64,000 nucleotides of DNA from Streptomyces sp. TRM68367. GTDB lineage: Bacteria > Actinomycetota > Actinomycetes > Streptomycetales > Streptomycetaceae. Below, piece after piece: positions 52,546 through 60,963 of this stretch. The position numbers and the translations under genes are program-made. Numbering within the stretch: position 1 is the stretch's first letter; each line of letters opens with the position of its first letter. The stretch is taken from contig NZ_JACTVI010000024.1 in the NCBI RefSeq assembly GCF_014495685.1, positions 1-64,000 on the forward strand. Direction: 5' to 3'. Under the pieces are notes generated by a model, which was not told the origin of the DNA, ran no database searches, and worked only from the letters and a program-made list of their open reading frames with translations.

Positions 52546-53876
52546 CGGCGCCGGGCGCCGGCGGCGACGTACGCGCGCGGGAGCCGGTGACTGAGCTGCG
52601 GCTGCATCCCGTGACGCCGCTGCGGCGGGCGTGGGCGCCGGTCGCCGTGCTCGTGGGGTGGGCGGTGCACGACCCCGACGGTACGCAGCGCCAGCTGACC
52701 CGGCTGACCACCGGCACGCTGCTGATCGCCCTCGCCGTGCTGCTGCCGGCCGCCGCGCTCTACGGCTTCGGCTCCTGGTGGTTCACGCACTTCGCGGTGA
52801 CCGAGAGCGAGTTGCGCATACGGACGGGCCTGGTGTTCCGGCGCACCGCGCACATCCGGCTCGAACGCATCCAGGCCATCGACGTCACCCAGCCGCTGCT
52901 CGCGCGGGTGGCGGGGGTGGCGAAGCTCAAACTCGACGTCATAGGGACCGACAAGAAGGACGAGCTGGCCTTCCTGGGTGCGGACGAGGCGCGGACGCTG
53001 CGGGCCGAACTGCTCGCGCGGGCGGCGGGGTTCGCGCCCGAGACCGCGCACGAGGTGGGTGAGGCGCCGGCCCGGGAGCTGCTGCGGGTGCCGCCGAGGG
53101 TGCTCGCGGTGGCGCTGCTGCTGACCGGGGCGACCTGGGGGTGGCTGGTGGTCGCGGTGCTCGCGGTGCCGGGGGTGTGGCTGCTCACCCACAGCCCGTG
53201 GACGCTGCTCGCGGCCGGACTGCCGATGCTCGGGGCGGCGGGGGCGAGCAGTGTGGGGCGGTTCGTCACCGAGTACGACTGGACGGTGGGCGAGTCGCCG
53301 GACGGGCTGCGGATCGATCACGGGCTGCTGGACCGGGCGCACGAGACGGTGCCGCCGGGGCGGGTGCAGACCGTGCGCGTTGTCGAGCCGTTGCTGTGGC
53401 GGCGGCGGGGGTGGGTGCGGGTGGAGCTGGATGTGGCGGGGTCGGCCAACTCCATGCTGCTGCCGGTCGCTCCGCGGGATGTCGCGGAGTCGGTCATCGC
53501 GCGTGTGCTGCCGGGGGTTTCGGTGCCGGCGAGGGAATCGGTGTCGGGGGCGCCGGCGCGGGCGAAGTGGTGTGTGCCGGTGTGGTGGCGGGGGTACGGG
53601 CTGGCCGTGACCGATGCGGTGTTCGCTGCGCGGCATGGGCTGTTGCGGCGGAGTCTGGCGTTGGTGCCGCATGCCAAGGTGCAGAGTGTGCGGTTGGTTC
53701 AGGGGCCTTGGCAGCGGGTGTGGGGAGTTGCCGATGTGCATGTCGATACCGGGGCGAACAAGACGGTGACCGCGCGGTTGCGGGGGGTTGGGGAGGCGCG
53801 GGAGTTGTTGGCCGCGCAGGCGGAGCGGTCGCGGACGGGGCGGAAGGCGGCGCGGCCGGACCGGTGGATGGTGTGA
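52542..53876 (+). CDS. PH domain (YdbT-like) membrane protein
   Basis: The 444-residue protein starts at GTG 52542, overlapping the previous stop (GTGA). It has a membrane pair near the N-terminus (LLIALAVLLPAAALYGFG), another in the middle (LAVALLLTGATWGWLVVAVLA), and two to three bPH2 domains: ELRIRTGLVFRRTAHIRLER, IQAIDVTQPLLARVAGVAKL, then GLRIDHGLLDRAHETVPPG and FAARHGLLRRSLALVPHAKV. In Bacillus the YdbST pair protects against a bacteriocin-like peptide; the Streptomyces role is not known. Confidence 0.9.
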   Translation: MTAPGAGGDVRAREPVTELRLHPVTPLRRAWAPVAVLVGWAVHDPDGTQRQLTRLTTGTLLIALAVLLPAAALYGFGSWWFTHFAVTESELRIRTGLVFRRTAHIRLERIQAIDVTQPLLARVAGVAKLKLDVIGTDKKDELAFLGADEARTLRAELLARAAGFAPETAHEVGEAPARELLRVPPRVLAVALLLTGATWGWLVVAVLAVPGVWLLTHSPWTLLAAGLPMLGAAGASSVGRFVTEYDWTVGESPDGLRIDHGLLDRAHETVPPGRVQTVRVVEPLLWRRRGWVRVELDVAGSANSMLLPVAPRDVAESVIARVLPGVSVPARESVSGAPARAKWCVPVWWRGYGLAVTDAVFAARHGLLRRSLALVPHAKVQSVRLVQGPWQRVWGVADVHVDTGANKTVTARLRGVGEARELLAAQAERSRTGRKAARPDRWMV

Positions 53877-53908
53877 GCGGGGGCTTGGTGGTGGCCGTTG
53901 GGTGGGTG

Positions 53909-53927
53909 CTGGGGGCTGCGCCCCCAG
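53909..53927. terminator. Hairpin after the PH operon, shared with the dispersed repeat
   Basis: CTGGGGGC-TGC-GCCCCCAG is a perfect 8-base stem, 32 bases after the stop at 53876. The same hairpin ends the dispersed repeat at 22258-22331, so it may be repeat-derived and used as a terminator. Confidence 0.5.
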
Positions 53928-53942
53928 ACCCCCGCGTTCGGG

Positions 53943-54180
53943 TCAGTTGGAGCGTCGTACGGTCTGTCGGGCCAGGTGGCGCAGGCGCGTGCGGTGAGGG
54001 GAGTCGGGGAGGCCACGCAGGCGGTCCTGGGCTCACTGGGCGTACGTCTCCGCCATCGCGCTGGCCCGGGCGAGGGCGCCGGTTTCGTCGAGGAGGTGCT
54101 GGAGTTCGGGGAAGGCCGACTCGGGGTCGGGGTCGCGCCGCAACAGGAGGACCCCTCTCGGGGACACGGCCAAGTCGGGT
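53943..54180 (-). pseudogene. C-terminal fragment resembling a polyprenyl synthetase, with in-frame stop
   Basis: The minus frame reads LAVSPRGVLLLRRDPDP, FPELQHLLDETGALARASAM and AETYAQ, then TGA (54033-54035), and continues in the same frame as AQDRLRGLPDSPHRTRLRHL and ARQTVRRSN to a second stop at 53943. The ALPDSP...LR-LA pattern is that of the last helix of trans-polyprenyl diphosphate synthases. The N-terminal catalytic part (DDxxD) is absent. A dead gene end; assignment tentative. Confidence 0.45.
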
Positions 54181-54241
54181 GATTGCCGTGAAGATGATCG
54201 CAGTGGAGATGGACCGACCCGGCACCGAGAGGTGCCGTCCG

Positions 54242-55465
54242 TCAGGAAACCGCGCTGCGCAAGCCCTGTACGTCGATCTGTTCCGTCTCGTCGTGGGCCG
54301 TCAGGTCGATGACCTGGCCCACGGAGCGGGACTCCTCGTCGGCCGGCTTGAACTGGGACTCGGTCTCGGCCTTGTGCAGGGCGAGGGCCTCCTGGCCGAC
54401 GACGTCGGCGAGGTCCTCGTTCTGGACGGATTCGAGGGCGGCCTGCGAGGCGCCCTTGTGCGTGCCGAAGAAGTCGAACCCGCCCTCGGCCGCGGGACGC
54501 CGCACGGGCATCGTCGGCGGTACGACGGCCACCGCCCTGGGCACGGTGAAGTGCCCGGACGCCTGCGCGGACTGGGCGGACGGGTCAGGCTGCGCGGTCT
54601 GCGCGGACGCGCCCGGCGTCGGTGCGGCGGCCGCGTGCTCGTGCCCGTCGGCCGCCCCGGGCTGCCCCTGCGCTTCGTCCTCCTGCGCGGGCGCGGCCGC
54701 CGTATCACCGGCGTCGGCCGACGCCAAGGCGCCCGTCCTCACCGGCGCGACCTGCGCGGCCTTGTCGTCGTCCTTCGCCGCGGGCTCGCCCGTTCCCTTG
54801 CCCGGGCCGTCACCGTCGCCACCGGTACCCTTGCCGTCGGCCGGTCCGCCGTCGAACCTGGCCAGCGCCGCCCTGGCGCGCAGGAACAGCTGGGAGCCCT
54901 CCGGGGAGAACACCGCGGGAATCGCCGGCCTTTCCTCGGCCGCGGCCTCCCGCGCGGGCGTCTCCGCCGACGGACCCGCCGTCAGCTCGCGCCCCGAGGA
55001 CGCCGGAGCCGCGGCCTCTGTCTCCAGCAGGCGCCGGCCCTCCAGGGCGCTGGCCCGCTGCGTCTCGGCCGTGGCGTACCGGCGCAGCAGGGCCGCGTGC
55101 TCGTTGCGTAGCGCCGTCAGCTCCGCGCGCTTGGCCCGCAGCCGGTGCTCCAGCTTGACGCGCAGCTCGCGCGACTCCTCCAGGTCGGTCTCCAGTTCGG
55201 CGACCCGCTCCTCGTACCGCCACTCGTCGCTCACCCGCGCGCGCGTGAGGTCGGCGACCTGCTTGCCCGCCTGGATGTCCCAGCGGCGCATGACGACCGC
55301 GCCGACGACCGCCGTCACCGCGGCGGCCGCGGCCAGACCACGGAGCACCGATTGTTCACTGAACGCCCAGGGGCCTAGCGCGCAGACGGTGGAGACGCCT
55401 GCGATCGCGGACGGGGGCAGCAGCCGGTGCAAGGGCGGTGAATGGCGGTGACGTCCACGTGGCAT
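54242..55465 (-). CDS. Membrane protein with coiled coil and disordered tail, unknown function
   Basis: The 407-residue protein has two hydrophobic segments (about 18-35 and 40-58), then a coiled coil (about 78-150: RYEERVAELETDLEESRELR, LKAR-like LRAKRAELTALRNEHAALLR) and a long acidic/Ala-Gly-Pro tail of low complexity. Short conserved parts near the C-terminus are EGGFDFFGTHKGASQAALE and VIDLTAHDETEQIDVQ. Topology suggests a small membrane anchor with a large cytoplasmic coiled coil. No family name recognised. It starts at ATG 55465 (MPRGRHRHSPP). Confidence 0.82.
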   Translation of the reverse strand: MPRGRHRHSPPLHRLLPPSAIAGVSTVCALGPWAFSEQSVLRGLAAAAAVTAVVGAVVMRRWDIQAGKQVADLTRARVSDEWRYEERVAELETDLEESRELRVKLEHRLRAKRAELTALRNEHAALLRRYATAETQRASALEGRRLLETEAAAPASSGRELTAGPSAETPAREAAAEERPAIPAVFSPEGSQLFLRARAALARFDGGPADGKGTGGDGDGPGKGTGEPAAKDDDKAAQVAPVRTGALASADAGDTAAAPAQEDEAQGQPGAADGHEHAAAAPTPGASAQTAQPDPSAQSAQASGHFTVPRAVAVVPPTMPVRRPAAEGGFDFFGTHKGASQAALESVQNEDLADVVGQEALALHKAETESQFKPADEESRSVGQVIDLTAHDETEQIDVQGLRSAVS

Positions 55466-55612
55466 GGCCAGAAACTTACCGCGCGTAGGTGAATCGTGGT
55501 GCCCCGCCCCGCAAAAACACCTCCATTACGATGAGTTCACGGGCCATCAAGGGCAACAGGGCCGCTCCCCCGGCTCCGCAGAAGGCCATTCGCCGAATTC
55601 CGCAAGATCATT

Positions 55613-56737
55613 TCAGCGGTCGCTCAACCGCCCGCTGATCCACTGCAACGTCGCCGGAATCTCCCGCCGCCACGTGTTGAAGTTGTGCCCGCCGCTTTCC
55701 AGGATGATCGACGAGATCCGGGTGATCCCCGTGGCCTTCACGCGGTCTATGAACTTCAGCGTGTCCTTGTAGTTGGACTCCCCGATCCGGCTGCTGGTGA
55801 CGAGCAACGACGTGTCGGGCGCGGGCATGTGCTTGAGGTACCACCACAGATCGGCGCGATTCTTCAGGTGCCGGTCGCCGTGGAAGAGGTCGCCCGTGGT
55901 GGGGTCGACCGGCGCCTTGTAGTACGGGGACAGCCCGGCCCCGGCGGCGTACGCACGGGGATGGTGCATCGCGAGCTTCAGCGCGCAGTAACCGCCGGTG
56001 GAGTCGCCGATGATGCCCCAGCTGCCCGGTTTCCGGCCCACCCGGTAGTGGGCGCCCACGGCCTCGGGCAGATCCCTGGCGAAGAAGGACTCGGTCTGCG
56101 GGCCGCCGGGAATGTCGACGCATTCCGTGTCCCGGGGCGGCGCCACCGTCGGCCGCAGCATCACCAGGATCATCGGCTGCATCCGCCCGTTCTTGGCCAG
56201 TTGCAGCGCCGTACGCGGATAGTGCAGCTTGTCCACCAGCGCAGCGGCCGTACCGGGATAGCCGGTGAGCACGACGGCCGCCGGGAACGTGCGCGTGCGG
56301 TACCGCGGCTGGAAGTACTCCGGCGGCAGGTACACGTATGCGGGCGTGGCGATGTGCGTCGTACGGCCCACGATGCCGACCTGCTGGATCTGCCCGCCGA
56401 CCGCCGGCCGGGCACTGCCCGCCAGCTGCACCCGCCGGACAGCGGTCACCTTGAGCGGGCCGCCCGCCTCAGCCGCCGTGTGGTCGACGACCACGCCCTG
56501 ACCTTCCTCCTGCCCGAACAGGTCCGCCCAGGTCGCGTAGAACCCGAAGGCCTGGTTGGCGGCGAGGCCGGCCGTGGCGAAGAGCGCCAGCTGGGTGGCG
56601 AACAGCAGGCCGATGCGCCCGCCGACGGCCCGCCAGGTCCGCCGGGCCAGCCGTGGCCACAGCCACACCGTGCCGGCGAACAGCAGCACGGCGGACAGAA
56701 CCGCCAGCCACAACACCTTGTTGCTCGTGAGCCCCAT
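55613..56737 (-). CDS. Membrane-anchored alpha/beta hydrolase (esterase family)
   Basis: The 374-residue protein has two membrane spans (residues 7-25 and 42-62), then an extracytoplasmic esterase-D-like/antigen-85-like domain. The nucleophile elbow is GDSTGGYCALK (GxSxG) and the catalytic His is in LESGGHNFNTW. IATPAYVYLPPEYF and VVLTGYPG begin the fold. It is divergent from the aminoacyl-phosphatidylglycerol synthase gene at 56941. In Corynebacterium and Enterococcus, hydrolases next to MprF-type genes remove amino acids from lipids; that role is a fair guess. Confidence 0.88.
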   Translation of the reverse strand: MGLTSNKVLWLAVLSAVLLFAGTVWLWPRLARRTWRAVGGRIGLLFATQLALFATAGLAANQAFGFYATWADLFGQEEGQGVVVDHTAAEAGGPLKVTAVRRVQLAGSARPAVGGQIQQVGIVGRTTHIATPAYVYLPPEYFQPRYRTRTFPAAVVLTGYPGTAAALVDKLHYPRTALQLAKNGRMQPMILVMLRPTVAPPRDTECVDIPGGPQTESFFARDLPEAVGAHYRVGRKPGSWGIIGDSTGGYCALKLAMHHPRAYAAGAGLSPYYKAPVDPTTGDLFHGDRHLKNRADLWWYLKHMPAPDTSLLVTSSRIGESNYKDTLKFIDRVKATGITRISSIILESGGHNFNTWRREIPATLQWISGRLSDR

Positions 56738-56841
56738 GCGTTGGCACCTGCCTGAGCTTTCCGCCCGGGCGGCGCCCGCACCTTCGCGCGGACTTGCCCC
56801 GGGCTTTCCCTGACCTTTAGAAACGGTTTGGAGAGGGCAGT

Positions 56842-56866
56842 GAACCTCTCCCTCCGAGACACCGTC
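56842..56866 (+). promoter_or_regulatory. Sigma-E-type promoter of the mprF-like gene
   Basis: TGAACC (56841-56846) and CGTC (56863-56866), with exactly 17 bases between GAAC and CGTC, fit the S. coelicolor sigma-E consensus. It lies 75 bases before the start at 56941. sigE itself is at 23659-24198. Confidence 0.7.
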
Positions 56867-56940
56867 CTAGAGGGCGCAATGTCGCCGGATGCCCGAATCG
56901 GGCACCGGATCCAAGCTCTCTCGCAGAACTACGGGATGCG

Positions 56941-58806
56941 ATGTCTGTCAGGACAGATGACGAAAAGTCGGGCGAGGTTCCCAGTCGTACGGGCCGTGCG
57001 GGTCGTACGGACCGGATGCCCCGCGTGCGCCGCGTACTGCGCGGGCCGCGCCCCGAGGCCGTTCCCGTCCTCGTCGGCAGAGCCTGCGCCCTGGTGAGCG
57101 TGCTGGACATCGCCGCGGGCGTCTTCCCGCGCTTCCGGCACAGCCGTATGCACACAATGGCCGAGGTGCTGCCGGGCGCGCTCGGCCCGTTCGCGGCGGC
57201 GCTCTCGCTCAGCGCCGGCGTGCTGTTGCTGCTGCTAGCGCACGGCCTCAAGCGCGGCAAGCGCCGGGCCTGGCGGGCCGCCGTGGCGCTGCTGCCGGCC
57301 GGTGCCGTGGCGCAGTTCATCTACCGCCACTCGATCGTGGGCGCGCTGATCTCGCTGGCGCTGCTGGCGCCCCTGATCCGGCACCGCGACCAGTTCGCGG
57401 CCCTGCCCGACCCGCGCAGCCGGTGGCGGGCGCTGGCCAACTTCGTTCTCATGAGCGCCGGTTCGCTGTCCCTGGGCCTGGTCATCGTCAGCGTCCAGGG
57501 CCACCGCATGGAGGGCAACCCGGGCCTCGCCGACCGCATCACCCACGTCGTCTACGGCCTGTTCGGCTTCGAGGGCCCGGTCGACTACCAGGGCACCACC
57601 TCCTGGACGGTCGGCATCTCCCTCGGCGCCCTCGGCCTGCTCACCGCGGTCACCACCATCTACCTGGCCTTCCGCCCCGAGCACCCCGCCGCCCGCCTCA
57701 CCGAGGAGGACGAGGCGAAGCTGCGCGCCCTGCTGGAGAAGCACGGCGGCCGCGACTCCCTCGGCCACTTCGCGCTGCGCCGCGACAAGGCCGTCGTCTT
57801 CTCGCCCAGCGGCAAGGCGGCGGTGACGTACCGCGTCGTCTCCGGCGTGATGCTCGCCAGCGGCGACCCGATCGGCGACGTCGAGGCCTGGCCGGGCGCC
57901 ATCGAGCGGTTCATGGACGAGGCCCGGGCCCACTCCTGGACCCCCGCCGTCATGGGCTGCTCGGAGACGGGCGGCGAGGTGTGGACCCGCGAGACCGGCC
58001 TCGACGCCCTCGAACTGGGCGACGAGGCGGTGGTGGACGTCAAGGATTTCTCGCTCTCCGGCCGCGCGATGCGCAATGTGCGTCAGATGGTCAAGCGCAT
58101 CGAGCGCGCCGGTTACGAGACCCGGGTACGGCGCATCCGTGACCTCGGCGACGCCGAGCTGGAGCGCATCCGCGGCGCCGCCGACGACTGGCGCGGCACC
58201 GACACCGAGCGCGGCTTCTCCATGGCGCTGGGCCGCATCGGTGACCCGTCCGACGGCGACTGCCTCATCGCCACCGCCCACAAGACTGACGACCAGCCCG
58301 GTCCGTACGGCGATCTGAAGGCGATCCTGCACTTCGTGCCGTGGGGCGGGGACGGCGCCTCCCTGGACCTGATGCGCCGGGACCGCTCGGCCGACCCCGG
58401 CATGAACGAACTGCTCATCGTGGCCGCGCTCCAGGACGCCCCGAAGTTCGGCATCGAGCGGGTCTCGCTGAACTTCGCCATGTTCCGCTCGGCCCTGGCA
58501 CGCGGCGAGAAGATCGGCGCGGGCCCGGTGCTGCGCGCCTGGCGCGGGCTGCTGGTGTTCCTCTCCCGCTGGTTCCAGATCGAGTCCCTGTACAAGTTCA
58601 ACGCCAAGTTCCAGCCGCGCTGGGAGCCGCGGTTCGTCGTCTACCGCGCCTCCGCCGACCTGCCCCGCATCGGCTTGGCCGCCATGCAGGCGGAGGGCTT
58701 CGTCAACCTCGCCCTGCCGCTGCCGCGATTCCTGCGCCGCCGTACGGCCGAACGGCGGGCGTGCGCCCACGGCACGACGTCCGAACGCAATGTCAGAGCG
58801 GCGTGA
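56941..58806 (+). CDS. mprF: MprF/LysX-type aminoacyl-phosphatidylglycerol synthase (DUF2156)
   Basis: The 621-residue membrane protein has about six hydrophobic segments (residues 50-245), then a soluble double-GNAT DUF2156 domain (about 255-590): SLGHFALRRDKAVVFSPSGK, GVMLASGDPIGD, MRNVRQMVKRIERAGYE, and FVPWGGDGASLDLMRRDRSA. MprF proteins use charged tRNA to add lysine or alanine to membrane phosphatidylglycerol, giving resistance to cationic peptides. It lacks the C-terminal lysyl-tRNA synthetase of mycobacterial LysX. It starts at ATG 56941. A sigma-E promoter lies upstream, and the esterase is divergent. Confidence 0.92.
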   Translation: MSVRTDDEKSGEVPSRTGRAGRTDRMPRVRRVLRGPRPEAVPVLVGRACALVSVLDIAAGVFPRFRHSRMHTMAEVLPGALGPFAAALSLSAGVLLLLLAHGLKRGKRRAWRAAVALLPAGAVAQFIYRHSIVGALISLALLAPLIRHRDQFAALPDPRSRWRALANFVLMSAGSLSLGLVIVSVQGHRMEGNPGLADRITHVVYGLFGFEGPVDYQGTTSWTVGISLGALGLLTAVTTIYLAFRPEHPAARLTEEDEAKLRALLEKHGGRDSLGHFALRRDKAVVFSPSGKAAVTYRVVSGVMLASGDPIGDVEAWPGAIERFMDEARAHSWTPAVMGCSETGGEVWTRETGLDALELGDEAVVDVKDFSLSGRAMRNVRQMVKRIERAGYETRVRRIRDLGDAELERIRGAADDWRGTDTERGFSMALGRIGDPSDGDCLIATAHKTDDQPGPYGDLKAILHFVPWGGDGASLDLMRRDRSADPGMNELLIVAALQDAPKFGIERVSLNFAMFRSALARGEKIGAGPVLRAWRGLLVFLSRWFQIESLYKFNAKFQPRWEPRFVVYRASADLPRIGLAAMQAEGFVNLALPLPRFLRRRTAERRACAHGTTSERNVRAA

Positions 58807-58817
58807 CCCACCGGACT

Positions 58818-58867
58818 GGCCCGAGCGGAAGCCCGAGCCCCCCGCCCCGGGGGCTTTCGCTCGGGCC
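58818..58867. terminator. Terminator after mprF
   Basis: GGCCCGAGCG and CGCTCGGGCC form a 10-base stem, with AAGCCC and GGGCTT extending it after a one-base mismatch. It is 12 bases after the stop. Confidence 0.7.
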
Positions 58868-58965
58868 GCTTCACGCGCGGGCGCGGCGAGTCGGTCGGGG
58901 GCGGTTCGGGCGGGAAACGAAATCCCACCACGAACCCGCACCCGCCCACGGCCTACGCTGAACCC

Positions 58966-59856
58966 ATGAGCACTGAGACCGGCCGCCGCCAAGTGGCGGG
59001 CCTGCCCGCATGGGACCGCTGCGCGGTCATGGGAGTCGTGAACGTGACCCCCGACTCCTTCTCCGACGGCGGCCGCTTCTTCGACACGACGGCCGCCATC
59101 AAGCACGGCCTCGACCTGGTCTCCGAAGGCGCGGACCTGGTCGACGTCGGCGGCGAGTCCACCCGCCCCGGCGCCACCCGGGTCGACGAGGCCGAGGAGC
59201 TCAGGCGCGTCGTGCCGGTCGTCCGCGGCCTGGCCGCCGAGGGCGTCACGATCTCCGTGGACACCATGCGCTCCTCCGTGGCCGAAAAGGCCCTCGCCGC
59301 CGGCGCCGCCCTCGTCAACGACGTCAGCGGCGGCCTCGCCGACCCCCGCATGATCCCGGTCGTGGCGGACTCCGGCGCCCCCTTCGTCGTCATGCACTGG
59401 CGCGGCTACCTGCAGGGCGGCAACATCAAGGGCGTCTACGACGACGTCGTCGCCGAAGTCCATGACGAGCTGCACGCGCGCGTGGAGGCCGTGCTCGCGG
59501 GCGGCATCGCGGCCGACCGGATCGTCGTCGACCCCGGCCTCGGCTTCTCCAAGGACGCCGAGCACGACCTCGTGCTCCTCGCCCACCTCGACCGCCTGCT
59601 GGGCCTCGGGCACCCGCTGCTCGTCGCCGCCTCCCGCAAGCGGTTCCTCGGCCGGGTCATCGCCGGTCCGGACGGCGCGCCCCCGCCCGCACGGGAGCGC
59701 GACGCGGCCACCGCCGCCGTCTCCGCCCTCGCGGCGCACGCCGGCGCGTGGGCGGTGCGCGTGCACGAGGTAGGCGCGACGGCGGACGCCGTACGGGTGG
59801 CACGCGCCCTCGAGGAGGCGCGCACGGCAGGCAGCGGCCCAGAAGGAGCCCGGTGA
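58966..59856 (+). CDS. folP: Dihydropteroate synthase
   Basis: FolP joins para-aminobenzoate and dihydropterin pyrophosphate; it is the sulfonamide target. The 296-residue TIM barrel has VMGVVNVTPDSFSDGG (loop 1), VDVGGESTRPGAT (loop 2), ISVDTMRSSVAEKAL, LVNDVSGG, VVMHWRG, DPGLGFSK and LLVAASRKRFLG. ATG 58966 is chosen. The next gene overlaps its stop by four bases (GTGA), so the folate genes are a coupled cluster. Confidence 0.96.
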   Translation: MSTETGRRQVAGLPAWDRCAVMGVVNVTPDSFSDGGRFFDTTAAIKHGLDLVSEGADLVDVGGESTRPGATRVDEAEELRRVVPVVRGLAAEGVTISVDTMRSSVAEKALAAGAALVNDVSGGLADPRMIPVVADSGAPFVVMHWRGYLQGGNIKGVYDDVVAEVHDELHARVEAVLAGGIAADRIVVDPGLGFSKDAEHDLVLLAHLDRLLGLGHPLLVAASRKRFLGRVIAGPDGAPPPARERDAATAAVSALAAHAGAWAVRVHEVGATADAVRVARALEEARTAGSGPEGAR

Positions 59857-60356
59857 GCGCCCCCCACACCGACGTCGAGCAGGTCGAGGCCGCCAACACC
59901 GCCTTCTACGAGGCGATGGAACGGGGCGACTTCGACGAAGTCTCCGCGCTCTGGCTCACCCCGTCCGACCTGGGCGTCGACGAGTCGTACCACGACCCGG
60001 CCGACGTCGGCGTGGTCTCCTGCGTGCACCCCGGCTGGCCCGCGCTGACGGGGCGCGGCGAGGTCCTCAGGTCGTACGCGCTGATCATGGCGAACACCGA
60101 CTACATCCAGTTCTTCCTCACCGATGTGCACGTTTCGGTCACCGGCGACACCGCCCTGGTGACCTGCACCGAGAACATCCTCAGCGGCGGGCCCGCCCCC
60201 CAGGGCAGCGAGGAGCTCGGACCGCTCGTCGGCCAGCTGGTGGTCGCCACCAACGTGTTCCGGCGCACACCCGCCGGCTGGAAGCTCTGGTCGCACCATG
60301 CCTCGCCCGTTCTGGCCGAAACCGACGGGGACGAAGGGGACGACACACCCGCCTGA
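59853..60356 (+). CDS. NTF2/SnoaL-like protein within the folate cluster
   Basis: The 167-residue protein has the cone-shaped NTF2/SnoaL fold pattern: VEAANTAFYEAMERGDFDEV, SALWLTPSDLGVDESYHDPA, SCVHPGWPALTGRGEVLRSY and TNVFRRTPAGWKLWSHHASP. GTG 59853 overlaps the folP stop. Members carry either enzyme or ligand-binding roles; none is known in folate synthesis. The tight coupling to folP is the main hint that it serves the pathway. Confidence 0.88.
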   Translation: MSAPHTDVEQVEAANTAFYEAMERGDFDEVSALWLTPSDLGVDESYHDPADVGVVSCVHPGWPALTGRGEVLRSYALIMANTDYIQFFLTDVHVSVTGDTALVTCTENILSGGPAPQGSEELGPLVGQLVVATNVFRRTPAGWKLWSHHASPVLAETDGDEGDDTPA

Positions 60357-60603
60357 GCGGGTAGGCACCCCTGAGGACCGGGAAGTGGTTGGAATCACGG
60401 ACCCGTGGGTATGGGCGGCTACCAACCCGTGAGCCGCCGGGTTCCCCAGGGGAAACGCACGATGAATCCTCCTGGCCCCGGCCCTGGGTGCCGCCCCTGT
60501 GGCCCGGCCCCGCCCGTGCGCGCAGGTAGATTCGACTGTGGCCGGTGTGCCGCCCGCACACGGCACCAGCCGGCCGACAGCGACGATTGCAGGAGTGATT
60601 CGC

Positions 60604-60963
60604 GTGGATCGTGTCGCGCTGCGCGGCCTGAAGGCCCGCGGGCACCACGGCGTGTTCCCCGAGGAGCGCGAGGAGGGCCAGACCTTCGTCGTGGACCTCG
60701 TCCTCGGCCTGGACACCCGCCCGGCCGCGGCCGACGACGACCTGGCGAAGACCGTGCACTACGGCATCGTGGCGGAGGAGGTCGTGGCCGTCGTCGAGGG
60801 CGAGCCCGTCAACCTCATCGAGACGCTCGCCGAGCGCATCGCCCAGGTATGTCTGAAGCACGAGGGGGTCAGAGAGGTCGAGGTCTGCGTCCACAAGCCG
60901 GGCGCGCCGATCACGGTCCCCTTCGACGACGTGACCGTCACCATCACCCGGAGCCGAGTATGA
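60604..60963 (+). CDS. folB: Dihydroneopterin aldolase
   Basis: FolB cleaves dihydroneopterin to hydroxymethyl-dihydropterin and glycolaldehyde. The 119-residue protein has RVALRGLKARGHHGVFPEER, VDLVLGLDTRPAA, HYGIVAEEVVAVVEGEP and NLIETLAERIAQ, with the catalytic Glu and Lys region (VCVHKPGAPI). GTG 60604 follows GCAGGAGTGATTC; the frame is open upstream but the preceding residues are not FolB-like. Its stop overlaps the folK start (ATGA). The 60357-60603 gap holds no recognisable gene. Confidence 0.95.
   Translation: MDRVALRGLKARGHHGVFPEEREEGQTFVVDLVLGLDTRPAAADDDLAKTVHYGIVAEEVVAVVEGEPVNLIETLAERIAQVCLKHEGVREVEVCVHKPGAPITVPFDDVTVTITRSRV

Noticed and set aside
60405..60603. Small ORF starting at 60405 before folB (Cys/Pro-rich)
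   Set aside because: No ribosome binding site, runs out of frame into folB, and looks like a composition-driven shadow.
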